Shown here: piece after piece, positions 1 to 6,102 of the stretch
How the letters are laid out: each line of letters opens with the position of its first letter
Position numbering within the stretch: position 1 is the stretch's first letter
Source of the DNA: Gammaproteobacteria bacterium
Lineage (GTDB): Bacteria > Pseudomonadota > Gammaproteobacteria > SZUA-229
Length of the DNA: 11,875 bases
Direction of reading: 5' to 3'
Assembly: GCA_023136715.1 (NCBI GenBank)
Contig: JAGLQT010000082.1
Span: 1-11,875 of the forward strand
Notes under the pieces: model-generated
Database searches by the model: none
The model's input: the letters and a program-made list of their open reading frames with translations, nothing else
What the model was told of the DNA's origin: nothing
Translations under genes and position numbers: made by a program

Positions 1-1581
1 GGACATGCTGATTTTGGTGGTGAAGTAGAACGTGTGCTTTCTATGGTGGATTCGGTTCTGTTGCTGGTTGATGCGGTTGATGGTCCGATGCCACAGACTC
101 GTTTTGTTACTCAGAAAGCCTTTGCTATGGGTTTCAAGCCAATCGTGGTAATCAATAAGATTGATCGTGAAGGCGCTGACCCTCATCGTGCGCTGGATTT
201 GACCTTCGACCTGTTTGATAAGCTGGGAGCAACGGATGAGCAGCTAGATTTCCCCGTAGTTTATGCATCAGCGATTAATGGTTTTGCTGGCGAAGATGCA
301 GAGATTACCAGTGGAGATATGACGCCATTGTTCGAGGCGATTATCGAGCATGTGCCAGCGCCAGATGTTGATATCGATGCACCTTTTCAGTTGCAAATTT
401 CAACGCTGGATTACAATAGCTACACTGGTATCGTTGGTATTGGCCGTATTCGTCGCGGCAAGGTCACCACCAATATGTCTGTGAAAATTATTGGTGGTGA
501 CGGTAAAGAACGTAACGGTCGTATCGGTCAGGTACTGGGTTTCCATGGTCTGGAACGTGTTGAGGCGGCTGAAGCGTCAGCAGGTGATATCGTTGCGATA
601 ACCGGTATTGACCCGCTTTCAATTTCAGACACCATCTGTGATCCAAATGAGGTTGAAGCGTTGCCACCGATGACCGTGGATGAGCCAACCATCAGCATGA
701 TGTTCCAGCCGAACTCATCACCGTTTTCTGGTCAGGAAGGCAAGTTCGTCACTAGCCGAAATATCTGGGATCGTTTGCAGCAGGAATTGAAGCATAACGT
801 TGCGTTGCGCGTAGAGCAGGTTGAAGGTGACAAGTACAAAGTGTCCGGTCGTGGTGAATTACATTTATCGGTATTGATCGAAACCATGCGTCGTGAAAAT
901 TTCGAGCTGGCTGTGGGTCGTCCTGAAGTGATTGTTCGTGAAGTCGATGGCGTTAAACAGGAGCCTTATGAAGAGCTGACTGCCGATGTTGAAGTTGAGC
1001 ATCAGGGCGCTGTGATGGAAGCACTGGGTATACGTAAGGCAGATCTGAAAGACATGGTTCAGGATGGTAAAGGTCGCGTTAGATTAGATTTCATTATTCC
1101 TGCACGTGGTTTGATTGGTTTTAGAACAGAATACCTTTCAATGACCCGTGGTACTGGTTTGTTGTACAGCGTGTTCGATCACTATGGCCCTGCAGTGACC
1201 GATAATATCGGTCAGCGTCCTAACGGCGTGCTGATTTCTAATGCACGAGGCAAGGCGGTGGCTTATTCGCTGTGTCCATTGCAGGAGCGCGGTAAGTTGT
1301 TAGTCGGTAATAATGATGAGATTTATGAAGGTCAGATTGTCGGTATTCACTCACGTGATAATGATCTGGTGGTTAACCCGATTAAACCCAAGCCATTAAC
1401 TAACGTACGTGCATCGGGTACTGATGAGGCCTTAACTCTGTCACCACACATTAAGTACACACTGGAACAGGCGCTTGAGTTTATCGATGATGATGAGCTG
1501 GTTGAAGTAACGCCGTCGAGCATTCGTATTCGTAAAAAGCTGCTGACAGAGAACGAGCGTAAAAGAGCTTCAAGAGGCTAA
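1..1581 (+). CDS. typA: Translational GTPase TypA/BipA, 5'-truncated by window edge
   Basis: Ribosome-associated GTPase of the EF-G/LepA class, involved in 50S assembly and in growth under cold and other stress. The frame is open from base 1, giving 526 visible residues. The first visible residues (GHADFGG) are the end of the G3 box, so roughly 80 residues with the P-loop and switch I are missing. The G4 motif NKID is at visible residues 52-55 (nt 154-165) and the G5 Ser-Ala at about 90-91. Next come a beta-barrel domain and EF-G III/V-like domains. The TypA-specific C-terminal part begins after the motif RGLIGFRTEY (about nt 1100-1140) and ends in a basic tail. An internal GTG at nt 34 is not the start. 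The family is usually about 600 residues, which fits the missing N-terminus. The next gene, a cold-shock protein, is on the same strand but has its own promoter. Identification is very secure. Confidence 0.97.
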   Translation, partial: GHADFGGEVERVLSMVDSVLLLVDAVDGPMPQTRFVTQKAFAMGFKPIVVINKIDREGADPHRALDLTFDLFDKLGATDEQLDFPVVYASAINGFAGEDAEITSGDMTPLFEAIIEHVPAPDVDIDAPFQLQISTLDYNSYTGIVGIGRIRRGKVTTNMSVKIIGGDGKERNGRIGQVLGFHGLERVEAAEASAGDIVAITGIDPLSISDTICDPNEVEALPPMTVDEPTISMMFQPNSSPFSGQEGKFVTSRNIWDRLQQELKHNVALRVEQVEGDKYKVSGRGELHLSVLIETMRRENFELAVGRPEVIVREVDGVKQEPYEELTADVEVEHQGAVMEALGIRKADLKDMVQDGKGRVRLDFIIPARGLIGFRTEYLSMTRGTGLLYSVFDHYGPAVTDNIGQRPNGVLISNARGKAVAYSLCPLQERGKLLVGNNDEIYEGQIVGIHSRDNDLVVNPIKPKPLTNVRASGTDEALTLSPHIKYTLEQALEFIDDDELVEVTPSSIRIRKKLLTENERKRASRG

Positions 1582-1622
1582 GTTTTTAAAAAAATAGTGA
1601 GTGTTGACAAGGTGTTATAGCG

Positions 1623-1650
1623 TTGACCTATTAGGCTGAGTGTGTATAAT
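1623..1650 (+). promoter_or_regulatory. Probable sigma-70 promoter of the cold-shock gene
   Basis: TTGACC at 1623-1628, a 16-bp spacer and a perfect TATAAT at 1645-1650. A second -35-like TTGACA lies at 1604-1609 without a convincing partner. Transcription would begin near 1657 and give a leader of about 145 nt, a length typical of cold-inducible csp genes. No start site is proven. Confidence 0.65.
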
Positions 1651-1662
1651 GGCACTCAGCCT
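1633..1662. repeat. Perfect 10-bp inverted repeat bracketing the -10 box
   Basis: The arm AGGCTGAGTG (1633-1642) and its exact reverse complement CACTCAGCCT (1653-1662) are separated by 10 bp that contain TATAAT. No T-run follows, so it does not look like an intrinsic terminator for typA. The position from the spacer to about +6 suits an operator, but the binding protein is unknown. As RNA, only read-through from typA would contain both arms. Confidence 0.6.
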
Positions 1663-1801
1663 GAAAGCTATAGGCAGTATTTATGTTTAGTAATAAGATG
1701 TCCCTTGAAGTAATACCTCTTTCTGATATTCATAAGTCATACCATTTCAGAGCACAAACCAGCCTTAACAGGGCTTTAATAATTTTTCAAAGGATATAAA
1801 T
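1657..1801 (+). promoter_or_regulatory. Long 5' leader of the cold-shock gene, with a 38-codon open frame
   Basis: This is the stretch between the inferred start site and the csp ATG. It holds a short hairpin (AGCC 1761-1764 with GGCT 1772-1775) close to the ribosome-binding site AAAGGA (1789-1794). It also holds an open frame from ATG 1683 to TAA 1797-1799 (38 residues, beginning MFSNKMSLEV), which stops 2 nt before the csp ATG. The frame has only a weak AGG 8 nt before its ATG. I could not see an E. coli-type cold box. Whether it is a thermosensing leader, an upstream reading frame or plain untranslated RNA is not decided by the sequence. Confidence 0.4.
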
Positions 1802-2008
1802 ATGTCTACTACTACAGGAACAGTTAAGTTCTTCAACGATTCAAAAGGTTTTGGTTTTATCGAACAGGAAAGCGGCCCAGACGTTTTTGTTCACTTCAGT
1901 GCTATCCAGTCTGAAGGTTTCAAAACTCTGACTGAAGGTCAAAAAGTTGAATTCACTGTTACACAGGGTCAGAAAGGCCCTCAAGCAGAGAATGTTGTTG
2001 GAATTTAA
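1802..2008 (+). CDS. Cold-shock protein, CspA family
   Basis: A 68-residue single cold-shock domain (OB fold) that binds single-stranded RNA and DNA and acts as an RNA chaperone and antiterminator in the cytoplasm. RNP1 is KGFGFI at residues 15-20 and RNP2 is VFVHF at 28-32; the typical opening TGTVKFFNDSKG and the end GPQAENV are present. The length matches the family. The start is set by AAAGGA at 1789-1794, 7 nt before ATG. The gene stands alone between its own promoter and a strong hairpin at 2033-2063. The long leader suggests post-transcriptional control, but not every Csp paralog is cold-induced, so I do not assign a letter. Confidence 0.97.
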   Translation: MSTTTGTVKFFNDSKGFGFIEQESGPDVFVHFSAIQSEGFKTLTEGQKVEFTVTQGQKGPQAENVVGI

Positions 2009-2032
2009 TTAATCCATACAACTTGATCAAGT

Positions 2033-2063
2033 AACAATGCCCGGTTAATGACCGGGCATTGTT
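2033..2063. terminator. Bidirectional terminator-like hairpin between csp and mdh
   Basis: Perfect 13-bp stem: AACAATGCCCGGT (2033-2045) pairs with ACCGGGCATTGTT (2051-2063) around a 5-nt loop. It lies between the stop codons of two convergent genes. On the + strand the following bases are only moderately T-rich (CGTTCT), so strength in each direction is uncertain. Confidence 0.75.
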
Positions 2064-2080
2064 CGTTCTGAAACATAGTT

Positions 2081-3010
2081 TTATAGCTGTTTAAGCAATT
2101 CAAGATCCTTCTGGACTAATTCAGCAGAATTATTGAACATGGCGGTTTCTTCGTCATTCATCTCCAGGGTGATAATTTTTTCCACACCGTCCTTGCCGAG
2201 TACAGCTGGCACACCAATGGCCATATTTTCATGGCCGTATTCACCCTCTAATATACATACCGTAGGCAGGATGCGTTTTCTATCGTAAACAATGGCATCT
2301 ACCATTTCAGCTACCGAGGCTGCAGGTGCATCATAAGCGCTGCTATTTTGTCTGAGTGCCAGTATTTCAGCGCCACCGTTGCGGGTGCGTTCAATGATTT
2401 CGGCTAACTTTTTTTCATCGATGAATTGTGAAACTGGAATACCAGCGATAGTGGTGTAGCGCAGCATCGGTACCATGGTATCACCGTGACCACCGAGCAC
2501 CATGGCATCAATGTCGAGGCTGGAATAACCGGTTTCCATGGCAATAAAACTGGCCATGCGACTGGAATCGAGCACACCAGCCTGACCAAAAATTCGGCTG
2601 CGTGGCCAGCCAGTTTTTAGAAAAGCATTATAGGTAATCACGTCTACCGGGTTGCTGACAAAAAGCAGCATACTATTGGGTGCATATTTCATCACGCCTT
2701 CAAGAATACCATTGCTAATTTCGACGTTACTGGCTAACAGGTCAGAGCGCGACATACCGGGTTTGCGTGGCAGGCCGGCGGTGATGATGATTAGCTCGGA
2801 ATCCTGTAGCAGCGCATAATCTCTGCCACCGTAAAGACGGGTATCATATTGAATCAGGGGTGAGACTTCCTGGATATCCAGTGCGGCACCTTCGGCTGCA
2901 CCCTGATTTATGTCTAATAGAGCAATTTCATGGCATAAATCTTTATAGGCAATAAATTGTGCGGTGGCTTCGCCCACTCTTCCCGCGCCTACGATGCTTA
3001 TTTTGTTCAC
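2081..3010 (-). CDS. mdh: Malate dehydrogenase (NAD-dependent, LDH-like type)
   Basis: Converts malate and oxaloacetate with NAD(H) in the citric acid cycle; cytoplasmic. 309 residues. The Rossmann motif GAGRVG is at 8-13, with Asp33 as the likely NAD ribose ligand. The substrate loop PRKPGMSR (81-88) carries Arg82 and Arg88; arginine at the first position is the signature that separates malate from lactate dehydrogenases. Asn120 is in NPVD, Asp148 and Arg151 are in the segment VLDSSR, and the catalytic His175 is in GGHGD. It belongs to the LDH-like group (as in alphaproteobacteria and Chlorobium) rather than the enterobacterial Mdh type. The start is GTG (3010-3008) with AAAGGAG 6 nt upstream. 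A terminator separates it from malic enzyme, so it should have its own promoter in 3011-3080, though I see no clear hexamers there. Confidence 0.96.
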   Translation of the reverse strand: MNKISIVGAGRVGEATAQFIAYKDLCHEIALLDINQGAAEGAALDIQEVSPLIQYDTRLYGGRDYALLQDSELIIITAGLPRKPGMSRSDLLASNVEISNGILEGVMKYAPNSMLLFVSNPVDVITYNAFLKTGWPRSRIFGQAGVLDSSRMASFIAMETGYSSLDIDAMVLGGHGDTMVPMLRYTTIAGIPVSQFIDEKKLAEIIERTRNGGAEILALRQNSSAYDAPAASVAEMVDAIVYDRKRILPTVCILEGEYGHENMAIGVPAVLGKDGVEKIITLEMNDEETAMFNNSAELVQKDLELLKQL

Positions 3011-3080
3011 CTGAAACTCCTTTATTTGATTGTTAGAAATATTTGTTTTTGACTTGTTCCTATTGTGACTCAGACGTGCA

Positions 3081-3111
3081 TAAAAAAACCACCCCGATTC
3101 GGGGTGGTTTT
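3081..3111 (-). terminator. Intrinsic terminator of the malic enzyme transcript
   Basis: On the minus strand, CCACCCC and GGGGTGG form a GC-rich stem around a GAATC loop (about 3107-3089), flanked by AAAA and followed by seven T (3088-3082). It ends the rpmE-nuclease-malic enzyme unit and insulates mdh. Confidence 0.9.
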
Positions 3112-3138
3112 GCAGGTAAAACTATTGGGTGGTTGTTA

Positions 3139-4392
3139 TTAGCCAGCTTCAGACAGATTTTTCTGAGCGGGTAATTTACGCGCCACGCCACTGGCTACTG
3201 CGGCTTTGGCAACAGCTTGTGGAATAGTATCTATCAGGCGGGGGTCAAAAGGTTTGGGAATAATGTAATCCTTACCAAAGACCATGGCATCCTGGTTATA
3301 GGCTTCCAGTACTTCTGCGGGTACTGGCTCACGTGCCAGCTCAGCCAGTGCATGAACGGCGGCGAGCTGCATTTCCTGATTGATACTGCTGGCGCAGGCA
3401 TCGAGTGCGCCACGGAATATGTAGGGAAAGCCGAGTACATTGTTAACCTGATTTGGGTAGTCACTACGACCTGTTGCCATGATCAAATCATCACGGGTCA
3501 TGTGTGCCAGCTCGGGCAAAATTTCAGGATCAGGGTTAGACAGTGCAAACACAATTGGATTTACGGCCATGCTGGCCAATACATCAGAGCTTAATAGGTC
3601 AGGGCCAGAAACACCGATAAAAACATCCGCACCGTTCATGGCATCGGCTAGTGTGCGTAGCTCAGTTTCAACGGCAAATTGCTGCTTGTATTTGTTGAGA
3701 TCATCGCGTCCGGTGTGGATGATGCCCTTGCGGTCAATCATGTACAGATTTTCCTGTTTTGCACCCAGGGCCTGAAGCAGCTTCATAGAAGCGATACCAG
3801 CGGCACCCGCACCAAGGCAGACTATGCGAGCATCTTCGATTTTCTTATGTTGCAATTCCAGTGCATTGATCATGGACGCAGCGATGATGATAGCGGTACC
3901 GTGCTGATCATCATGAAAGACGGGAATGTCCAGTTGTTCGATCAGTGCTTCTTCAATTTCAAAACAGGCGGGTGCTGCAATATCTTCCAGATTAATCCCA
4001 CCAAACGTGGGTGCGATATTGCGCACGGTTTTGATGAAGTCTTCTGATGAATCGGCCTGAACTTCAATATCGAAGACATCAATATCGGCGAATGCCTTAA
4101 ATAACACGCCTTTGCCTTCCATCACAGGTTTGCTGGCAGCTGGACCAATGTTGCCGAGACCTAAAACTGCAGTACCATCACTGATAACGGCGACCAGATT
4201 GCCCTTGGAAGTGTATTTATAGACTTCAGACTCATCGCGAGCGATGGCGCGACAGGGGTCGGCAACGCCGGGTGTATAGGCGAGTGAAAGGTCATGCTGT
4301 GTTTCGCAGGGTTTGGTGATGGCGGTGCCAATTTTTCCTGGTTTAGGCTGTGAGTGGTAATCCAGGGCTTGTTGTTTGTATCGATTAGGCAT
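3139..4392 (-). CDS. Malic enzyme, MaeB-type core without the phosphotransacetylase domain
   Basis: Oxidative decarboxylation of malate to pyruvate and CO2, probably with NADP; cytoplasmic. 417 residues, matching the catalytic half of E. coli MaeB (759 residues) but lacking its C-terminal phosphotransacetylase-like domain. Visible motifs: YTPGVA with catalytic Tyr39, Lys94 in MEGKG, metal ligands Glu136 and Asp137 (NLEDI) and Asp162 in DDQHGTA (161-167), the dinucleotide loop GAGAAG (194-199), SNPDPE (285-290) and NNVLGFP (317-323). Cofactor choice cannot be settled by eye. ATG at 4392 has only a weak GAAG upstream. It lies 51 nt behind the nuclease gene on the same strand and may share its transcript. 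Together with mdh it gives the window two malate-consuming enzymes. Confidence 0.94.
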   Translation of the reverse strand: MPNRYKQQALDYHSQPKPGKIGTAITKPCETQHDLSLAYTPGVADPCRAIARDESEVYKYTSKGNLVAVISDGTAVLGLGNIGPAASKPVMEGKGVLFKAFADIDVFDIEVQADSSEDFIKTVRNIAPTFGGINLEDIAAPACFEIEEALIEQLDIPVFHDDQHGTAIIIAASMINALELQHKKIEDARIVCLGAGAAGIASMKLLQALGAKQENLYMIDRKGIIHTGRDDLNKYKQQFAVETELRTLADAMNGADVFIGVSGPDLLSSDVLASMAVNPIVFALSNPDPEILPELAHMTRDDLIMATGRSDYPNQVNNVLGFPYIFRGALDACASSINQEMQLAAVHALAELAREPVPAEVLEAYNQDAMVFGKDYIIPKPFDPRLIDTIPQAVAKAAVASGVARKLPAQKNLSEAG

Positions 4393-4443
4393 AGGTCTTC
4401 AGTGTGTTGTGTTTGATCAGCATGGCGTAGAAAGATAGGAATT

Positions 4444-5247
4444 TTAACATTTCAGTACTTTTTTTTCTTCCTCAATGGCGGAGGGGTGTTTTATTTGCAT
4501 ATAAAAACGTTCACCTTGTTTCGGGTTCTTTTTAGTTTGCAGCCAGCCTTTAATGATGACAGCCTGTCCGATGAGTGATTGAAGTTGTTGCTGATCAAAA
4601 AGGGCAAGGTGTTGAGTGGCTATTCTGAGACTGAGGCCATGCTTGAGTGTCAGCCATAGCCCTTTGCGATATGACTGAATACTTTGAAGCTGGGCTTTTA
4701 ATACATGAAAACCACTGGTGGAATCATTGAGTTCAGCGAGATTCAGTATTTCATGCGACCAGAGGCCCTTTTTCTTACAGAAAGCGTGTTTTTCGATTTT
4801 CCGATAGCAGTCGGAGAAACGGTTATTCGGAGGAATAGTGATGGCAGCGACCAGTCCAGATGAAAGCAGCCGGGCTTGTAAGTTAGTGCCATCGGGCAGG
4901 AAAAGATGGGATAACAAACGTTGATAGTGATCTTTGGTTTCCTTGCCATGGATCAGCTGTATGCGGTTATTATGCTTTGCGAGCAGGCTATGTAAGTAGT
5001 CACGAGCCTCTAATGCGTAGGCCTCAGCGGGCTGTCCATCGCGGGCTACTTCTGGCGCATTGATGCCGATAAGGCGTATTATACGGCCATCGACCAGTTT
5101 GACGGTATCGCCATCGTGCACATATTTGACTGTGGCTGATTCGTCGTAATATTGGTCTGGGCAGTTGTCAGCAGTTGCCAGAGAGGGCGCGCAAAACAGG
5201 TACAGCAAAAAAAAGCGCCAGATGGCGCTTTTCTTCGTGTTCAACAC
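4444..5247 (-). CDS. Secreted thermonuclease (SNase)-family protein with C-terminal OB-like region
   Basis: Predicted periplasmic or secreted nuclease, 267 residues from GTG at 5247. The open frame runs on to 5367, but that would overlap rpmE by over 100 nt. From GTG 5247 there is a good signal peptide: basic MLNTKKSAIWR, hydrophobic FFLLYLFCAPSLA, cleavage after ATA (residue 26). No Shine-Dalgarno precedes the GTG, so the start is inferred. SNase fold at about 38-163: DGDT (45-48), Arg58, IGINAPE (61-67) with Glu66, and Arg110, matching S. aureus Arg35, Glu43 and Arg87. The metal ligand Asp40 of S. aureus is Asn63 here and Thr41 is Ala64. Residues about 180-258 look like the OB-like tail of many proteobacterial SNase proteins, with the pattern IIKGWL and HPSAI. 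The gene sits between rpmE and malic enzyme, and the rpmE terminator lies within its signal-peptide codons. Confidence 0.85.
   Translation of the reverse strand: MLNTKKSAIWRFFLLYLFCAPSLATADNCPDQYYDESATVKYVHDGDTVKLVDGRIIRLIGINAPEVARDGQPAEAYALEARDYLHSLLAKHNNRIQLIHGKETKDHYQRLLSHLFLPDGTNLQARLLSSGLVAAITIPPNNRFSDCYRKIEKHAFCKKKGLWSHEILNLAELNDSTSGFHVLKAQLQSIQSYRKGLWLTLKHGLSLRIATQHLALFDQQQLQSLIGQAVIIKGWLQTKKNPKQGERFYMQIKHPSAIEEEKKVLKC
5207..5232 (-). terminator. Intrinsic terminator of rpmE, inside the nuclease signal-peptide codons
   Basis: On the minus strand, AAAAGCGCC (5232-5224) pairs with GGCGCTTTT (5219-5211) around the loop ATCT, and eight T run from 5214 to 5207. It lies 29 nt after the rpmE stop. 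The same bases encode KSAIWRFF of the nuclease signal peptide, so the nuclease needs read-through of this element unless it starts further downstream. Confidence 0.9.
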
Positions 5248-5260
5248 AATCAGTGAAAGA

Positions 5261-5470
5261 CTATTTCTTGCCACCGAAACGCTTGTTGAATTTCTCGATC
5301 TGACCTGCGGAATCAAGAACTTTCTGTTTGCCTGTGTAAAAAGGGTGACATTCAGAGCAGACGTCAATCAGCATCTTGTCTTTACCGTAAGTAGAACCGG
5401 TCGTAAAAGTGTTTCCGCAGCTACATGTTACGTCAACGGCTTGGTAGGCTGGGTGTGTATCAGGTCTCAT
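5261..5470 (-). CDS. rpmE: 50S ribosomal protein L31, zinc-binding type
   Basis: Large-subunit ribosomal protein at the inter-subunit bridge region, 69 residues, the usual length for this form. Cysteines at 16, 18, 38 and 41 (CSC and CSEC) make the zinc ribbon of the Cys-containing L31, not the zinc-free paralog made under zinc starvation. The end IEKFNKRFGG is typical. The start is supported by GAGGA at 5482-5478, 7 nt before ATG. It has a clear promoter upstream and a strong terminator 29 nt after the stop. Confidence 0.97.
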   Translation of the reverse strand: MRPDTHPAYQAVDVTCSCGNTFTTGSTYGKDKMLIDVCSECHPFYTGKQKVLDSAGQIEKFNKRFGGKK

Positions 5471-5510
5471 CTAAGCTTCCTCTTGGAATGCCATCTGTAA
5501 AAGGCGTTGA

Positions 5511-5539
5511 ATTGTACTCGTATCAGCCATGACAGGCAA
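5511..5539 (-). promoter_or_regulatory. Probable sigma-70 promoter of rpmE
   Basis: On the minus strand, TTGCCT (5539-5534), a 17-bp spacer and TACAAT (5516-5511). The start site would be near 5504, leaving a leader of about 34 nt. The bases upstream of the -35 box (5544-5580) are very AT-rich and could act as an UP element, as expected for a ribosomal protein gene. Confidence 0.65.
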
Positions 5540-5637
5540 GTAGATAGCTGAAATTTACTATGAAATTAATGTAATTTTACGACATAATGCAATGACAGGG
5601 CTACGAATGCTGTAAATGGATAAAAAAGGATTAAAGA

Positions 5638-6102
5638 ATGAAATCGACCATTATTTCTATGTTCATCGTGTTAATTTTGATGATTGCCGTACCTATGTTC
5701 CTACTGAGTGATGCTGATTTTGCACAAAAATTTGGTTTTGGAGGTGGTAGTGGCGATGCCAATGCACCGAAAAATATAAAAAAGGTGGTAACGGATGAAA
5801 GGGTCGAGGTCTATAAATGGGTGGATGAGTATGGTGTGATGCAGTTCAGTAATAAGCCTCCGCTGGATGACAGGGACTCTGAGAAGATAGTGCTGACACC
5901 AGATATCAATGTGATTGATGCGATTGAAATTCCTGAAGAAGTGCAGGAGGAAGCAGCCAAGCCAGGGGTGTTTAGTTTGGGTAGCCCTTATTCACCGGAT
6001 GGTATGAAGAAAATGGTTGATGATTCAAAGGAGGTAAAAGAGCAGCTCAATCAGCGTCAGGCGGAGCAGGAAAAAGTTTTGCAGGATCTATTTAAGCGTT
6101 AG
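5638..6102 (+). CDS. Membrane-anchored DUF4124-domain protein, function unknown
   Basis: 154 residues. A single hydrophobic segment (about 5-24, STIISMFIVLILMIAVPMF) looks like an uncleaved membrane anchor, followed by a Gly-rich linker (32-40). A DUF4124 motif, YKWVDEYGVMQFSNKPP, lies at 59-75. The C-terminal 25 residues are charged and Gln/Glu-rich, probably a short coiled coil. The domain is frequent in proteobacterial envelope proteins and has no established biochemical role. The start is fixed by AAGGA at 5626-5630, 7 nt before ATG. It diverges from rpmE, and its TAG overlaps the stop of the convergent hemW by 3 nt. A second DUF4124 protein with different architecture lies at 10888-11559. 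Confidence 0.85.
   Translation: MKSTIISMFIVLILMIAVPMFLLSDADFAQKFGFGGGSGDANAPKNIKKVVTDERVEVYKWVDEYGVMQFSNKPPLDDRDSEKIVLTPDINVIDAIEIPEEVQEEAAKPGVFSLGSPYSPDGMKKMVDDSKEVKEQLNQRQAEQEKVLQDLFKR

Noticed and set aside
1565..1587. Weak hairpin plus TTTTT at the end of typA as a terminator
   Set aside because: The stem is only about 5 bp with a G-T pair, and the T-run is short and separated from the stem; not strong enough to list.
1657..1801. E. coli-type cold box in the csp leader
   Set aside because: I found no stretch resembling the cold-box consensus near the inferred 5' end.
3217..4047. Open frames of 98-125 codons on the + strand opposite malic enzyme
   Set aside because: They are antisense shadows of a well-conserved enzyme, overlap each other in different frames, and show no recognisable domain.
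5248..5367. N-terminal 40-residue extension of the nuclease frame (start at 5367)
   Set aside because: It overlaps rpmE in another frame on the same strand and would bury the signal peptide behind a polar extension; GTG 5247 gives a standard secretion signal.
5560..5637. Promoter for the membrane DUF4124 gene (CATAAT at 5583-5588)
   Set aside because: No -35-like hexamer lies at a proper distance; the region is AT-rich and many weak boxes could be chosen.
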